A stretch of 64,000 nucleotides of DNA. Source: Bradyrhizobium erythrophlei (GTDB lineage: Bacteria > Pseudomonadota > Alphaproteobacteria > Rhizobiales > Xanthobacteraceae). Location of the stretch: contig NZ_LT670818.1 of NCBI RefSeq assembly GCF_900129505.1, positions 6,295,001-6,359,000 on the forward strand, written 5' to 3'. The translations under genes were made by a program, and so were the position numbers. Under the pieces are notes generated by a model that made no database searches, was not told the origin of the DNA, and was given only the letters and a program-made list of their open reading frames with translations. Positions 41,954 through 50,870 of this stretch are shown in pieces (the first letter of the stretch is position 1; every line of letters starts with the position of its first letter).

Positions 41954-42125
41954 TCAACGAGGGCTACGGGCTTTGGTCTCCAACAGCCCGAGGCCCTTGC
42001 CCAGCCAACGCGTCGTCGGGGCCTGGATCAGGATGGTCGTCAGGATGGCGATGAAGGTCACCGAGGCGATCATCTGGGCGCCGGGCGCCTTCATGCCCAG
42101 CAAAAGGCCGCCGAGCGCGACGCGT
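41954..42125 (-). pseudogene. C-terminal fragment of a cation:proton antiporter
   Basis: The minus strand encodes a membrane tail in one frame: RRVALGGLLLGMKAPGAQMI, ASVTFIAILTTILIQAPTTR, WLGKGLGLLETKA, stop at 41954-41956. The pattern matches the last helix of CPA-type Na+/H+ or K+/H+ antiporters. Upstream of about 42125 the homology ends, with no start or ribosome site. The rest of the roughly 500-residue protein is gone. The fragment is a remnant of a deleted gene. Confidence 0.7.
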
Positions 42126-42346
42126 CGTGCCTGACACCGGCAACGTCGCCCCCGAGGCGTCAGCAGTTTGGAAGCTTTCCACCGCGAAACGTGATTGCGC
42201 CGATATTAACCATGCCAGCGCACGCCGAGGCGAGGGCCGGACGCTTAATGCGTGCTTAACTTTTTTGCGCAAGAGATAGGCAACCAGCGCAAATATCATG
42301 ACGCAGCAAGAACTGCGAGCGACACTCAGCCTCGATGGGGGAATGC

Positions 42347-42952
42347 ATGAGGACGCTTTTCATTGGCGTGCTGGCCGCGATCCTGGCCGGCTGTAGCTGT
42401 CCATTCCCGTCGCATATGAGCATGGACGTATGCTCGGAAGCGAACGGGCTTGCCTGTCTCAACACGTCGGCCGAAAATGAGCCGGTGGAAGCAGAGCTAG
42501 CCGCGCTCCACGCCAGACCCAAGCCAGCAAAAGTCAAACCCGCGATCGCGAAGGCAGAAAAGGCGTCATCCGCCGAGGACCGCGACAAGACCACTCATCT
42601 CGAGGCGAAGAGCGCGAAGCCGACCGCGGTCACGGCGATCGTCGAGCCTCACGCATCTGCTCCGCCCGCAGCGACGCCCGATCCGGTCATTGTCAAGGCG
42701 AAGGCCACGATCGCAGCGAAGTTGGAGAATCCGGCGTCCGCCGAGTTCGGCGAGATGAATCGGGCCGTCAGGAAAAATCTGCTCGGACAGGCCGTCGACA
42801 CCATTTGCGGTCGCGTCAAAGGAAAAAAAGTGTCTGGCGAGGATACCGGAGACAGGCCGTTTCTATATCTCGTGAAGGATGATGAAGCGTACGTCGTCGA
42901 TGGCCCCGCCGGATCGGCGGCAGCGACGGCATATCGCAACATTTGCGGCTAG
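42347..42952 (+). CDS. Lipoprotein with C-terminal globular domain
   Basis: The 201-residue product starts MRTLFIGVLAAILAGCSCPF, with a lipobox LAGC. A long Ala/Lys/Pro-rich region (about 40-120) looks like an extended cell-wall-spanning linker. A small C-terminal domain (about 120-201) reads KATIAAKLENPASAEFGEMN, TICGRVKGKK, PFLYLVKDDEAYVVDG and AYRNICG, with two cysteines probably paired. GGGGGA is 5 bases before the ATG. I recall the C-terminal domain as recurrent in Bradyrhizobium proteins, with unknown function. Located upstream of a LuxR-type regulator. Confidence 0.75.
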   Translation: MRTLFIGVLAAILAGCSCPFPSHMSMDVCSEANGLACLNTSAENEPVEAELAALHARPKPAKVKPAIAKAEKASSAEDRDKTTHLEAKSAKPTAVTAIVEPHASAPPAATPDPVIVKAKATIAAKLENPASAEFGEMNRAVRKNLLGQAVDTICGRVKGKKVSGEDTGDRPFLYLVKDDEAYVVDGPAGSAAATAYRNICG

Positions 42953-43151
42953 TCCGGAACAGCCGGACCGCTGCTGAAAACTTCTTGTAATAGACCAGAA
43001 TGGTCAGCCGGCCGACACTCTGCGCGAGCTCGATGATCAAGAGCAACTTCGCCACCAGAAGAACGTCGCCGCAGATTGCATGATGCAATCTTGTTCCATG
43101 GAAATCCAGGCTGATGGAGTGAACCGACTATTTTATGAATTTGGGGACATC

Positions 43152-43916
43152 ATGGACGATTTTACCAATCCAGCAGAACTAGCCCTGGGATCGCTGACAT
43201 CACCGGTGCTCGTGATCATCGAGCGTAACGTCCTGGCGCGAACCTGCATCCTCAGTATCCTGAAGAGAGAGTTCGCCGGATTCGAAATCGTCGAAATGCC
43301 GACGACGAGTGGTCTGCACTGGTTGTCAGGAAAAGATGTCCGCCTCGTTGCGTTGAATATGGAGGACAGGCAGATCACGGATCCTTCGATCGAGGATAGT
43401 CTGGCGCTGATCGCAGAATGCTGTCCGAACGCGCACGTGGCACTATTGTCAAATCGCGACGACGACGCGACCGCTGTTGCCGCGATGCAAAGGGGAGTCC
43501 GTGGCTTTTTTCCGATTTCGATCCCGGTCGGGGTCGCCATCGCCGGATTGCACCTTGTCCTTGCCGGTGGCGTCTATCGGCCACTGCCGATTGTCGAGGC
43601 GCCAAGTCTCAAGGCGATAGCACAAGATGCCGGCGCTCGCGAACGCTCCGGAATCCACGAAGGTAATGGCGTCACGAAGATCTTGTCCGACAAGACGATG
43701 GTCGACCTCACGCCCCGCGAACAACATGTGCTCGCGGCGCTGGAACTCGGCCTCCCCAACAAGTTGATTGCCGCGAAGCTCAACCTTTCGGAGAACACCG
43801 TAAAGATGCATATTCAACACATCATGCGAAAGTGTTCCGCGCATAACCGCACGGAGGCGGTCCTTCGCTGGAGCGGCCGGTTCAACGGCAAAGATCCCCA
43901 CCCGCGAATCCCCTGA
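43152..43916 (+). CDS. LuxR-type regulator with degenerate receiver domain
   Basis: The 254-residue protein has a receiver-like N-terminus (SPVLVIIERNVLARTCILSI) but the phospho-acceptor strand reads RLVALNMEDRQ, with Asn at the usual Asp site, so it is probably not phosphorylated. The C-terminus is a canonical LuxR HTH: LTPREQHVLAALELGLPNKL, IAAKLNLSENTVKMHIQHIM and RKCSAHNRTEAVLR. GGGGA sits 4 bases before the ATG at 43152; an in-frame ATG at 43098 is an alternative. It faces the type I secretion genes, with its stop 41 bases from theirs, and could regulate them. Confidence 0.85.
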   Translation: MDDFTNPAELALGSLTSPVLVIIERNVLARTCILSILKREFAGFEIVEMPTTSGLHWLSGKDVRLVALNMEDRQITDPSIEDSLALIAECCPNAHVALLSNRDDDATAVAAMQRGVRGFFPISIPVGVAIAGLHLVLAGGVYRPLPIVEAPSLKAIAQDAGARERSGIHEGNGVTKILSDKTMVDLTPREQHVLAALELGLPNKLIAAKLNLSENTVKMHIQHIMRKCSAHNRTEAVLRWSGRFNGKDPHPRIP

Positions 43917-43956
43917 TCTTCACCCAGGTCGCCTTGCGCTCCCGATCCCGATCAAC

Positions 43957-45315
43957 TCAATCCTCGTGGAATGCGTTGTTGAAGCTGTCGAGCAAAGGCT
44001 TGAGGGCATAGAGCGCCACGGTCCCACGACCGGTCTTGATGAAGACCTGGGCCGGCATTCCCGGAATGATCCGGATGCCGTTGATCTCGGCGACCTGCGG
44101 ATCCTGTACGTGGATCTTGGTGGCATAATATGGCTGGTCGGTCCGCTTATCGAGGAGACGGTCGGCAGAGACGTGCGTAACGACGCCCTTGAGCCTTGGC
44201 ACGCGGCGCTGGTTGTAGGGCAGGAGACTCACCTCGGCACTCAGTCCGGGACGCACCACATCAATGTCCTCGGGCCTGACGCGCGCAGTGACGACAAGAC
44301 GATCCTGTCGGGGAACAAGATCCATGAGGGGGGCGCCCGCGCCGACTACGCCACCGGGAGTATGAATCCGCAGGTCGGTTACCACGCCGTCTTCAGGCGC
44401 CTTGACCGCGGTGCGCAGGAGTTGATCGTCGGCCGCCTGGAGTCGCTCGCGGATCTGGAATATCTGGCTTTGGACCTCGCGCAGCGACTGGGCGATCTCG
44501 TTTTGACGGTCATTCTCCAATTTGATGAGCGTTGTCTGCGATTCGTTGATGACCTGCTCGGCGCGCGATATCTGCGCGACAATTTCGCCCCGCCGTCCCT
44601 CGATGTCAGCCGTTTCCCGCTGGAGGCTCAGAAGCCGCGGGCGCCGCTCAAGACCCTTGTTGACGAGCATGGCGACCGTATCCGCTTCCTCGCGGACGAT
44701 TTCAATACGCTTCGAGGCCGCGTTGTGCTGCGCCCTGAGGCCCTCGATCTCGTTTTCGACCTGCGACCTCTTGTCCCGATTGACCGCCACTTGCGACTGG
44801 AAGACCTGCCGACGCGTTTCGAAGATGCTCTGCTGGCCCGCAAGGACGGTTGCGACTGACGGATTAGCATTCCGCGCCGTCTCCAGTTTGGCAGGAAACG
44901 ACACCCGCTCCTCTCCGTCCTGTTCCGCCCGGAGCCGGGCTTCGCGTGCCGTCGCGTCCCACAACTGGCCTTGCAGGCTCTCGGCTTCGGCACGGGCCTT
45001 GGTGTCCTCCAGCGAGATCAGTGTTTGTCCGGCGCGGACGACGTCACCGTCCGCGACCAGAATTTCCCTGATGATGCCTCCCTCGAGGTGCTGAATGGTC
45101 TTGCGGCTCGACTCGGATTCGACGGTGCCGACGGCGATCGCAGCGCTCTCCAGCGGTGCAACGGTCGACCAGGTGCCGAGGCCGAGGACAAAACAGCAGA
45201 CCAGCAGGTTTCCTGTCCAGGTGACATCCCGAAGGCGGTCGCGGAGCGCCGGCGGCTCCGATTCCAAAAGCCCCGGAACTTCCCACATCTCGATGCGATC
45301 GATTGCAGTTTTCAT
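43957..45315 (-). CDS. Type I secretion periplasmic adaptor (HlyD family)
   Basis: The 452-residue protein is a membrane-fusion subunit of a type I secretion system (PrtE/HlyD). One membrane anchor (about 30-55, TWTGNLLVCCFVLGLGTWST) precedes the lipoyl-like half (TIQHLEGGIIREILVADGDV, VRAGQTLISLEDTKA), a long coiled-coil hairpin (about 100-290), and the C-terminal barrel (RPEDIDVVRPGLSAEVSLLP to PGMPAQVFIKTGRGTVALYA). GGGGAA precedes the ATG at 45315. It follows the ABC exporter on the same strand with a 28-base gap, so the two are co-expressed. The outer-membrane TolC-like channel is not in the window. Confidence 0.95.
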   Translation of the reverse strand: MKTAIDRIEMWEVPGLLESEPPALRDRLRDVTWTGNLLVCCFVLGLGTWSTVAPLESAAIAVGTVESESSRKTIQHLEGGIIREILVADGDVVRAGQTLISLEDTKARAEAESLQGQLWDATAREARLRAEQDGEERVSFPAKLETARNANPSVATVLAGQQSIFETRRQVFQSQVAVNRDKRSQVENEIEGLRAQHNAASKRIEIVREEADTVAMLVNKGLERRPRLLSLQRETADIEGRRGEIVAQISRAEQVINESQTTLIKLENDRQNEIAQSLREVQSQIFQIRERLQAADDQLLRTAVKAPEDGVVTDLRIHTPGGVVGAGAPLMDLVPRQDRLVVTARVRPEDIDVVRPGLSAEVSLLPYNQRRVPRLKGVVTHVSADRLLDKRTDQPYYATKIHVQDPQVAEINGIRIIPGMPAQVFIKTGRGTVALYALKPLLDSFNNAFHED

Positions 45316-45343
45316 CAGATGATCTTCCCCTCCGGGCAGCGGA

Positions 45344-47113
45344 TCACTGCATGCTCTCGCATTCGCGATTCGAATCCGGCCGCGCGGAGTCGCGCGAGCC
45401 GACCTGGGGCCGGGCCAGATACCTCTCGAAGACTTCCTTGCTGTCACCGAACGCGCTGACCGCGCCACCCTGCATGATGGCAATCTTGTTCGTCGCGGCG
45501 AGGATCCCCAGCCGGTGGGTAATGATGACCACCGTCGTGTTGGCCGCCTTCATTCTTTCGATGGCGTCGAAGAGCATCCGCTCGCCGAAGTAGTCCAGGC
45601 TGGCGTTCGGTTCGTCGAGAACCACAAGGTGCGGGTCGCCAAAAAGCGCCCGAGCGAGGCCGAGGTGCTGACGAAAGCCGCGCGATAGATTGGCTCCTCC
45701 GCCAGCGACGGCTGTCTCGTACGCCTTAGGCATCCGAACGATCGTCTCGTGAAGGCCGGTCAGCTTTGCTGCTTCGATGACCTTTTGCAAATCGGCGCTG
45801 TCCAGCCGCGCGATGATGTCCTTTAGCGTCTCTCCGAACAGATCGATATCCTGCGGCAGATATCCGAGGCGGCAGCCGCCACCGGAGTCGCGCACGGACA
45901 GGACGTCGACACCGTCAAGCAGTACGGAACCTGCCGTCGGCGCGGAAATTCCGGCGATGATCTTGCCGAGTGTGGATTTGCCGGAGCCGGATGGACCGAT
46001 GATGCCAAGGCATTCACCGGGAGAGAGACGGAACGACACACCCCTGAGTATCGAATGGCCCGATCCCGGCAGGGCTGCGCCGACATTGTTGACAATGAGG
46101 CTGCCCTTCGGCCTGTCCGAGAGCGCCTCGATCTCCGTGGCCGGGCTGACAGCGGCCATGACGCCGTTGAGCCGACGGTACGCGGCCAAGGCGGTCGCAA
46201 AGGCCTTCCAGCCTGCAATCGCGCCTTCAACGGGGGCAAGCGCGCGTCCGAACAACAGGGTCGTGGCGAAGATGATGGCGGGACTTTTGCTCTGTTCAAG
46301 GACGAGCCAGGCCGCAGTCCCCATGGTCAGGACCTGGGCCAGCGCCCGCACCGGTTTGGAGATCAGCATCAAGATCTCGTTGCGGCGTTGGACCACTTCG
46401 TGCTCGCTCCTCGCGTCCTGTGCGGCCTGGTGGACGAGGCGCGCGGCGCCGTTGAGCATTCCCATGGCCCGGATGACGTGCACGTTTCCGACCGCCATGC
46501 CGAACCGTCCCTGGCTCCTCGTCATCGCCGCAACCGACCGCGCCATCGGGCCTGCGATGAGGAAGTCGCCGGCAAATCCGAGGCCGGACAGCAGCAGCAC
46601 GCTGACTGCGCCGATCACTCCCAGCAAGGGATGTACGAGGAAAAGAACGCCAAGGAAGAGTGGCGACCAGAGCACGTCAAACAGCATCGAGGATGCTCCC
46701 GACTCGGCGAACTGGCGCAGGGTCGCAAGATCGCGATACGCCTCGGAAGCGCGCGCCGGATCGGATCGATAGGCGTATTCGAAGCAGGCGGACAACACCG
46801 CCGGACGAAGCCGATCTTCGAGCCACCCGCCGATCCTGCCCATGGCGGCGCGGCGCAGTGCGTCGAGTACTGCGCCAACCACGACGGTAAATGCCACGAT
46901 CAGCGTCAGCATCAGGAGTGTATCGGCGCTGCGGCTCGACAGCACGCGATCGTAGATCTGAAGCATATAGATGGAAGGAGCGAGGAGCAGGAGATTGTAA
47001 CTGCAGCTGTATGCGAGAACGAGTCCGAGCGAGCCGGAGCAGGCTCGCAGCGCCGCTTCCAGCGGCGTCTGCGGCGGTGACGTCAGTTGCAGCCGGAGCG
47101 GCGGCAGCGGCAT
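45344..47113 (-). CDS. Type I secretion ABC exporter (PrtD family)
   Basis: The 589-residue protein has a membrane domain (about 20-300) and an ATPase domain (about 330-580). The Walker A is IIGPSGSGKSTLGKIIAG and the Walker B is HLVVLDEPNASLD. The signature loop reads LSRGFRQHLGLARALFGD, where LSGGQ is usual. PrtD-type exporters secrete unfolded proteins with a C-terminal signal across both membranes with a HlyD adaptor. The two glycine-rich proteins encoded just upstream are likely substrates, by position. No N-terminal C39 peptidase is present. The altered signature loop occurs in some PrtD relatives. Confidence 0.93.
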   Translation of the reverse strand: MPLPPLRLQLTSPPQTPLEAALRACSGSLGLVLAYSCSYNLLLLAPSIYMLQIYDRVLSSRSADTLLMLTLIVAFTVVVGAVLDALRRAAMGRIGGWLEDRLRPAVLSACFEYAYRSDPARASEAYRDLATLRQFAESGASSMLFDVLWSPLFLGVLFLVHPLLGVIGAVSVLLLSGLGFAGDFLIAGPMARSVAAMTRSQGRFGMAVGNVHVIRAMGMLNGAARLVHQAAQDARSEHEVVQRRNEILMLISKPVRALAQVLTMGTAAWLVLEQSKSPAIIFATTLLFGRALAPVEGAIAGWKAFATALAAYRRLNGVMAAVSPATEIEALSDRPKGSLIVNNVGAALPGSGHSILRGVSFRLSPGECLGIIGPSGSGKSTLGKIIAGISAPTAGSVLLDGVDVLSVRDSGGGCRLGYLPQDIDLFGETLKDIIARLDSADLQKVIEAAKLTGLHETIVRMPKAYETAVAGGGANLSRGFRQHLGLARALFGDPHLVVLDEPNASLDYFGERMLFDAIERMKAANTTVVIITHRLGILAATNKIAIMQGGAVSAFGDSKEVFERYLARPQVGSRDSARPDSNRECESMQ

Positions 47114-47232
47114 TGCGGTCCTCCTGCAGTGTTTTGAGGTCCGATCCTTCTTGCGCCGTCATCCCGTTAGCGTCGCGACGAATTGAAAACCGGCGGCACC
47201 GGGCCGCCGGTCTCTGCTCTTACGGACGCCGA

Positions 47233-47754
47233 TCAGACATGGACGAAATCGTCGACATGGAACTGGTTGGAATGATTGAGCACGTCGTTCAGGTTGGCGG
47301 ACTCGATCGTGGGATCGAAGTGTACGTCCCCACCTTTCGCATAGTTGTCGTTTCCGCCGTTTCCTCCGATGCCGGCTGCCGCGCTCTGATGCTGGTCTGC
47401 CGCGAGGAAGTTTGACTGGTAGGCCGTCGTATCAGCGCTCACATTGGATGTGTCATGGCCGCTCCAGTTGCTCTGGTCGCCATTCGACATGGCCGTTCCG
47501 CCATGAGCCTGGGCAAACGCCTGCGCAGACGCGTTCGCGCCCCCGGCTTGCCAATCGGCGGTCTGATGAACCTGATCGCCGGTGCTGACATGCACGTCGG
47601 CGCCGTCGGCCTTGTTGTACGGGTTGAAGTTGATGTGGGGGCTGTTGCTGATGTCGCCCGAATTGTATCCGTCTCCGCCGTTTCCGGCGCTGTTGCCACC
47701 CGTCGAAATGGCCTTGAGCGCGATCGTGTCGGATGGGAATGATGCCTTTGTCAT
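47233..47754 (-). CDS. Glycine-rich protein, candidate type I secretion substrate
   Basis: The product has 173 residues, starting MTKASFPSDTIALKAISTGG, with no Sec signal. GGGAGA lies 6 bases upstream. Gly/Asn/Asp-rich blocks include NSAGNGGDGYNSGDISNS, AAAGIGGNGGNDNYAKGGDV and HQSAAAG. The ending HVDDFVHV is short and hydrophobic, as expected of a C-terminal export signal. The NSAGNGGDGY and AGIGGNGGN blocks recur in the larger protein 160 bases further upstream. RTX nonapeptides (GGxGxDxUx) are not clear. It is encoded upstream of the exporter, and probably secreted by it; this is inferred from context. Confidence 0.7.
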   Translation of the reverse strand: MTKASFPSDTIALKAISTGGNSAGNGGDGYNSGDISNSPHINFNPYNKADGADVHVSTGDQVHQTADWQAGGANASAQAFAQAHGGTAMSNGDQSNWSGHDTSNVSADTTAYQSNFLAADQHQSAAAGIGGNGGNDNYAKGGDVHFDPTIESANLNDVLNHSNQFHVDDFVHV

Positions 47755-47910
47755 GTCGGTCTCCCTGGGTTGGTTTGCACGCGGTGCGTCCCAATTTGGA
47801 CGGTCGCGATCTTGGTTTTGCACACGGTGTCGGCCAAGCTACCAAAGCTGATGCCACCCGATCCGATGGAAGGTACGCCCAAAAGGCTGACGTCCTGGAC
47901 AACTCCGACG

Positions 47911-49137
47911 CTATGCATGACCGAGCAAGTGCGCGTCCGCCAGCATGTGCATGACGAGATCGCCGCCAAGCGCGGCGTTGCCGTGGCCGCCATCGCCACC
48001 GATTCCAGCGATCTGGATCGCGCTCTGATCGAACTGGACGTTGTTGGTCTGGTGAGCGTCGGCTGTGGAATTGACGCCGGCGACCGCAATGTTGATCGGC
48101 GCGTAGATCGCGATGTTGAGGTCGACGAGACTGCCCGCGAAATGACCATCGCCGCCGGAACCAGCGCTGTTGCCACCGGTCGCAATGACGTCAGAGCCGA
48201 TCAAGCCCAGGATCGAGGAGAGGGCGCCGGCGTCTCCACCGATCGCGGCATTGCCGCTTCCGCCGTTACCGCCGACGCCGGCCATCTGAAAGGCGGTCTG
48301 ATCGAACGCCACATTGTTCGATTGATCCGCGTGGGCAGTGGAATTGTATCCCGCCACCGCAATGTTGATCGGGTCGTACAGCGCGAAGGACGTGTGAACG
48401 AGGCTGCCGTAGAAGTAACCGTCGCCGCCGTTGCCGGCGTGGTTGTCCCCGCTGATGATCGCATCGGAACCGATGCTGGCGTGGTTGGACGGCTGGCCAA
48501 GCTCGACGCTGGAGTGGGGCGCCGCGGTCTCTCCAGAGACAGACACGCCGCCGCCAATTGCGGCATTGCCGCTCCCGCCACCACCGCCAGCGCCGGCAAC
48601 CTGCGTAGCGCCTTGATGGAATTGAACTGTGTTCGACTGGTGGGCGTCAGCGCTGCCATGTAAGCCTGCCACCGCAATGTTGACGGGATCAAAGACTGCG
48701 ACAGGTGCATGGACGAGCGCCCCCGAGAAGTAGCCATTGCCGCCATCACCGGCGCTGTTGTCTCCCGTCGCGATCACGTCGGACCCGAACGATCCGAACG
48801 CGCCGCTTCCGCCCAATGCGGCATTCCCATTGCCGCCGTGGCCGCCGATCCCGGCTATCTGGGTCGCCGACTGATCGAAAAGCCCGATGTTCGTCTGGTG
48901 CGCGTTGGCTGCCGCGTCGGCGCCCGCCTGCGCCATATTGAGCGGCTCGAATGCCGCGTAGCTGCTGTCAAAGAGATTCCCGGCAAAATAGCCGTTGCCG
49001 CCATTGCCGGCGCCGTTATGTCCGGTATCGAAGAACGGCATGGAATCCGTGGGAGGCCACGACGGGACTGGCGCCCCGCGCCCGAACGGATCGCTTCGAT
49101 TCATGTGAGAGTCGTCCGCTACATACCGAAGAACCAT
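47911..49137 (-). CDS. Large Gly-rich protein of four tandem repeats, candidate secretion substrate
   Basis: The 408-residue protein (start 49137, AGGG upstream; ATG at 49104 is an alternative) lacks a Sec signal. Its body consists of four ~78-residue repeats at about residues 40-110, 119-196, 224-301 and 315-392. Each repeat has the same order: S-A-G-x-G-G-x-G-Y/H-F, then D/E-P-h-N-I/M-A-x-A-G, then A-H/D-Q-S/T-N-x-V-x-F-x-Q, then A-G-x-G-G-x-G-G-x-G-N-A-A-h-G-G. The tail ends VMHMLADAHLLGHA. The repeats are Gly/Asn/Asp-rich beta-helix-like but not canonical RTX. Adjacent ABC and HlyD genes point to type I export. Confidence 0.72.
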   Translation of the reverse strand: MVLRYVADDSHMNRSDPFGRGAPVPSWPPTDSMPFFDTGHNGAGNGGNGYFAGNLFDSSYAAFEPLNMAQAGADAAANAHQTNIGLFDQSATQIAGIGGHGGNGNAALGGSGAFGSFGSDVIATGDNSAGDGGNGYFSGALVHAPVAVFDPVNIAVAGLHGSADAHQSNTVQFHQGATQVAGAGGGGGSGNAAIGGGVSVSGETAAPHSSVELGQPSNHASIGSDAIISGDNHAGNGGDGYFYGSLVHTSFALYDPINIAVAGYNSTAHADQSNNVAFDQTAFQMAGVGGNGGSGNAAIGGDAGALSSILGLIGSDVIATGGNSAGSGGDGHFAGSLVDLNIAIYAPINIAVAGVNSTADAHQTNNVQFDQSAIQIAGIGGDGGHGNAALGGDLVMHMLADAHLLGHA

Positions 49138-49382
49138 GGCCGCTGCCCTTGCCGAAATCGAACCGTGCCGACTGGACGGACGCCTCCCGAACTCAAGATG
49201 GACTGTCACCTCGGCAAGCCAAAAAGCCGAGTCGTCAATTTGGATTGGAGCGTCGAGGCGGTCGACGTAATATTGGCTACGCCCATTCGGGTGCGGCGGA
49301 TCTTTGCCCGTTATGAATCTCCGGCGGTGGGGCTTCCCAGCCGCGGCATCCAGATTATTTCGGTGACCGGCGCCGGCATCAT

Positions 49383-50399
49383 TTAACCGCCGCGGGACAC
49401 GCTTTTCTCGCCGCTGCGCTCGGGCATTGAGCCGGAGGCGCTGAAACTCCGGACCAGCGGCTTGAGCAGCTGCGGCGACAGATAGATCGGGAACTGCGAC
49501 ATCGCGAAATACAGCCACGTCGCGCCCGGCAACACGCCGTCGGTGGCGGCCACCATCAGTCCCATATTGCGCTGGGAAACCATCAGGCCGAGCGCCAGCG
49601 CGCGCTCGCGGCCAGCGCGGCGAAAAATCAGCGTGGTGACACCGACCAGGGCGAAGAACACCGCAAAGGCAAGCAGCGTCAGCTCGATCGTCCTGACGGG
49701 ATCGGCCCAAAAGCCGCCGACCACGTTGCCCATGACCGCGGCGACGAACACGAACAGGATCAGGATATTGAAGCCATCGATGGCGGCCTTGCGCCGCGCG
49801 ATGGCGGCCGCGCCCACGCTCCCGCGGATCGCGGCCGCCACCAGCAGCGATCCCGCGAGGATCGCGACCAGCTTCAGCCCGAGCCCGAGCGGCGACAGCG
49901 TCAGCGCGGCGCCGAAGAAGACATAGGCGAACAGTGGTGCCGTGAACGGTACCAGCGCCGTGCTGGTGACCAGCGTGATCAGCGCCAGCGTCGAGTCCAG
50001 CCCCATCACGGCGGCCAGTGCCGGCGCCGCCATCATCGGCGAAGCCACCGCCTGCAGCATCAGCGCCAGGAACAGATCCGGCGAATGCGTATCGAGGCCG
50101 GCCGCAAGACAGCTTGCACCTGAAATCAGGGGTACGCCGAGCATGGTCCAGGCGGTGGCCGCGACGACGATGCCCGGCCGGCGCAGATGGTTGCGCAAGG
50201 CGCCGAGATCGACGCGCATGAAGGAGATGCAGAGCAAGAGAAAGATCGCTTCGGTGACGAACGGTTTTAACAGTTCGCCGACCGGCGGCACCGCGATGCC
50301 GATGAATACCAAAGCGGCGATCGCGCGGGTGCCCTGGCCGCCGAGCCAGGCCAGTGCTCGCACGGGAAAAGCGGCGGTACGTTCCAAAGGGGAGGGCAT
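49383..50399 (-). CDS. Bile acid:sodium symporter-family (SBF-like) transporter
   Basis: The 338-residue protein has eight to ten membrane helices and the SBF/BASS pattern: VGELLKPFVTEAIFLLLCIS, FMRVDLGALRNHLRRPGIVV, VASPMMAAPALAAVMG, LITLVTSTALVPFTAPLFAY and MVSQRNMGLMVAATDG. Members carry bile acids, pantothenate, arsenite-like or other anions with sodium or protons. The ATG at 50399 is chosen for the natural N-terminus (MPSPLERTAAFPVRALAWL), though no good ribosome site is visible. No neighbour indicates a substrate. Confidence 0.85.
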   Translation of the reverse strand: MPSPLERTAAFPVRALAWLGGQGTRAIAALVFIGIAVPPVGELLKPFVTEAIFLLLCISFMRVDLGALRNHLRRPGIVVAATAWTMLGVPLISGASCLAAGLDTHSPDLFLALMLQAVASPMMAAPALAAVMGLDSTLALITLVTSTALVPFTAPLFAYVFFGAALTLSPLGLGLKLVAILAGSLLVAAAIRGSVGAAAIARRKAAIDGFNILILFVFVAAVMGNVVGGFWADPVRTIELTLLAFAVFFALVGVTTLIFRRAGRERALALGLMVSQRNMGLMVAATDGVLPGATWLYFAMSQFPIYLSPQLLKPLVRSFSASGSMPERSGEKSVSRGG

Positions 50400-50616
50400 C
50401 TGGCTTTCGAATGGAATGGGCGGTGGGCGATAGCGTGTCGAGCAAGCCCGAGCTGTGCTTGGGAATGCGACCATGCGGCCGCCGCCGCATGGCACAAAGT
50501 AACGTCTGGTTACCGTATGTTTCCGGTTGGGGAGGACTCCTGGTTGAGTGATAGCTGCCCGCCGCCTGGTCGTGATATCGTTCGCGCTTTATGACCCGCA
50601 TTCCCTGCACGGAGTT

Positions 50617-50652
50617 AAAATATGTTCAGACTGTAAAATATGTTCAGACTGT
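50617..50652. repeat. Two tandem 18-bp repeats
   Basis: AAAATATGTTCAGACTGT occurs twice back to back (50617-50634 and 50635-50652). It lies 218 bases upstream of the SBF transporter gene and 219 bases past the AraC gene's stop. It could be a double regulator site or a simple duplication. Confidence 0.85.
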
Positions 50653-50870
50653 CCGAATGACGGCTGCGCGTCGCGCGATTTGCGTGACTAAATCGCTCAT
50701 CGTACGACGTCTGACCCGAGGGAGGAGCCCGGTGCGTTAGTGGCGCACGCCGGGAGCTGTGCGGGGGGCGAGAAGAAATCCTCGTCCCTACCGCGACCAT
50801 TTGAGGTTGGGCCGGCCGCTCGGCGCTTTTGCGTGTCTCTGACGAGGATAGATGGGAAGCCGAATTTAAA

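Noticed and set aside
47233..49137. RTX toxin call for the Gly-rich proteins
   Set aside because: The GGxGxDxUx nonapeptide is not repeated; the Gly blocks follow a different spacing.
49138..50610. Upstream extension of the Gly-rich protein frame to 899 codons
   Set aside because: The extension reads against the SBF transporter in another frame and has no own motifs; a start at 49137 is enough.
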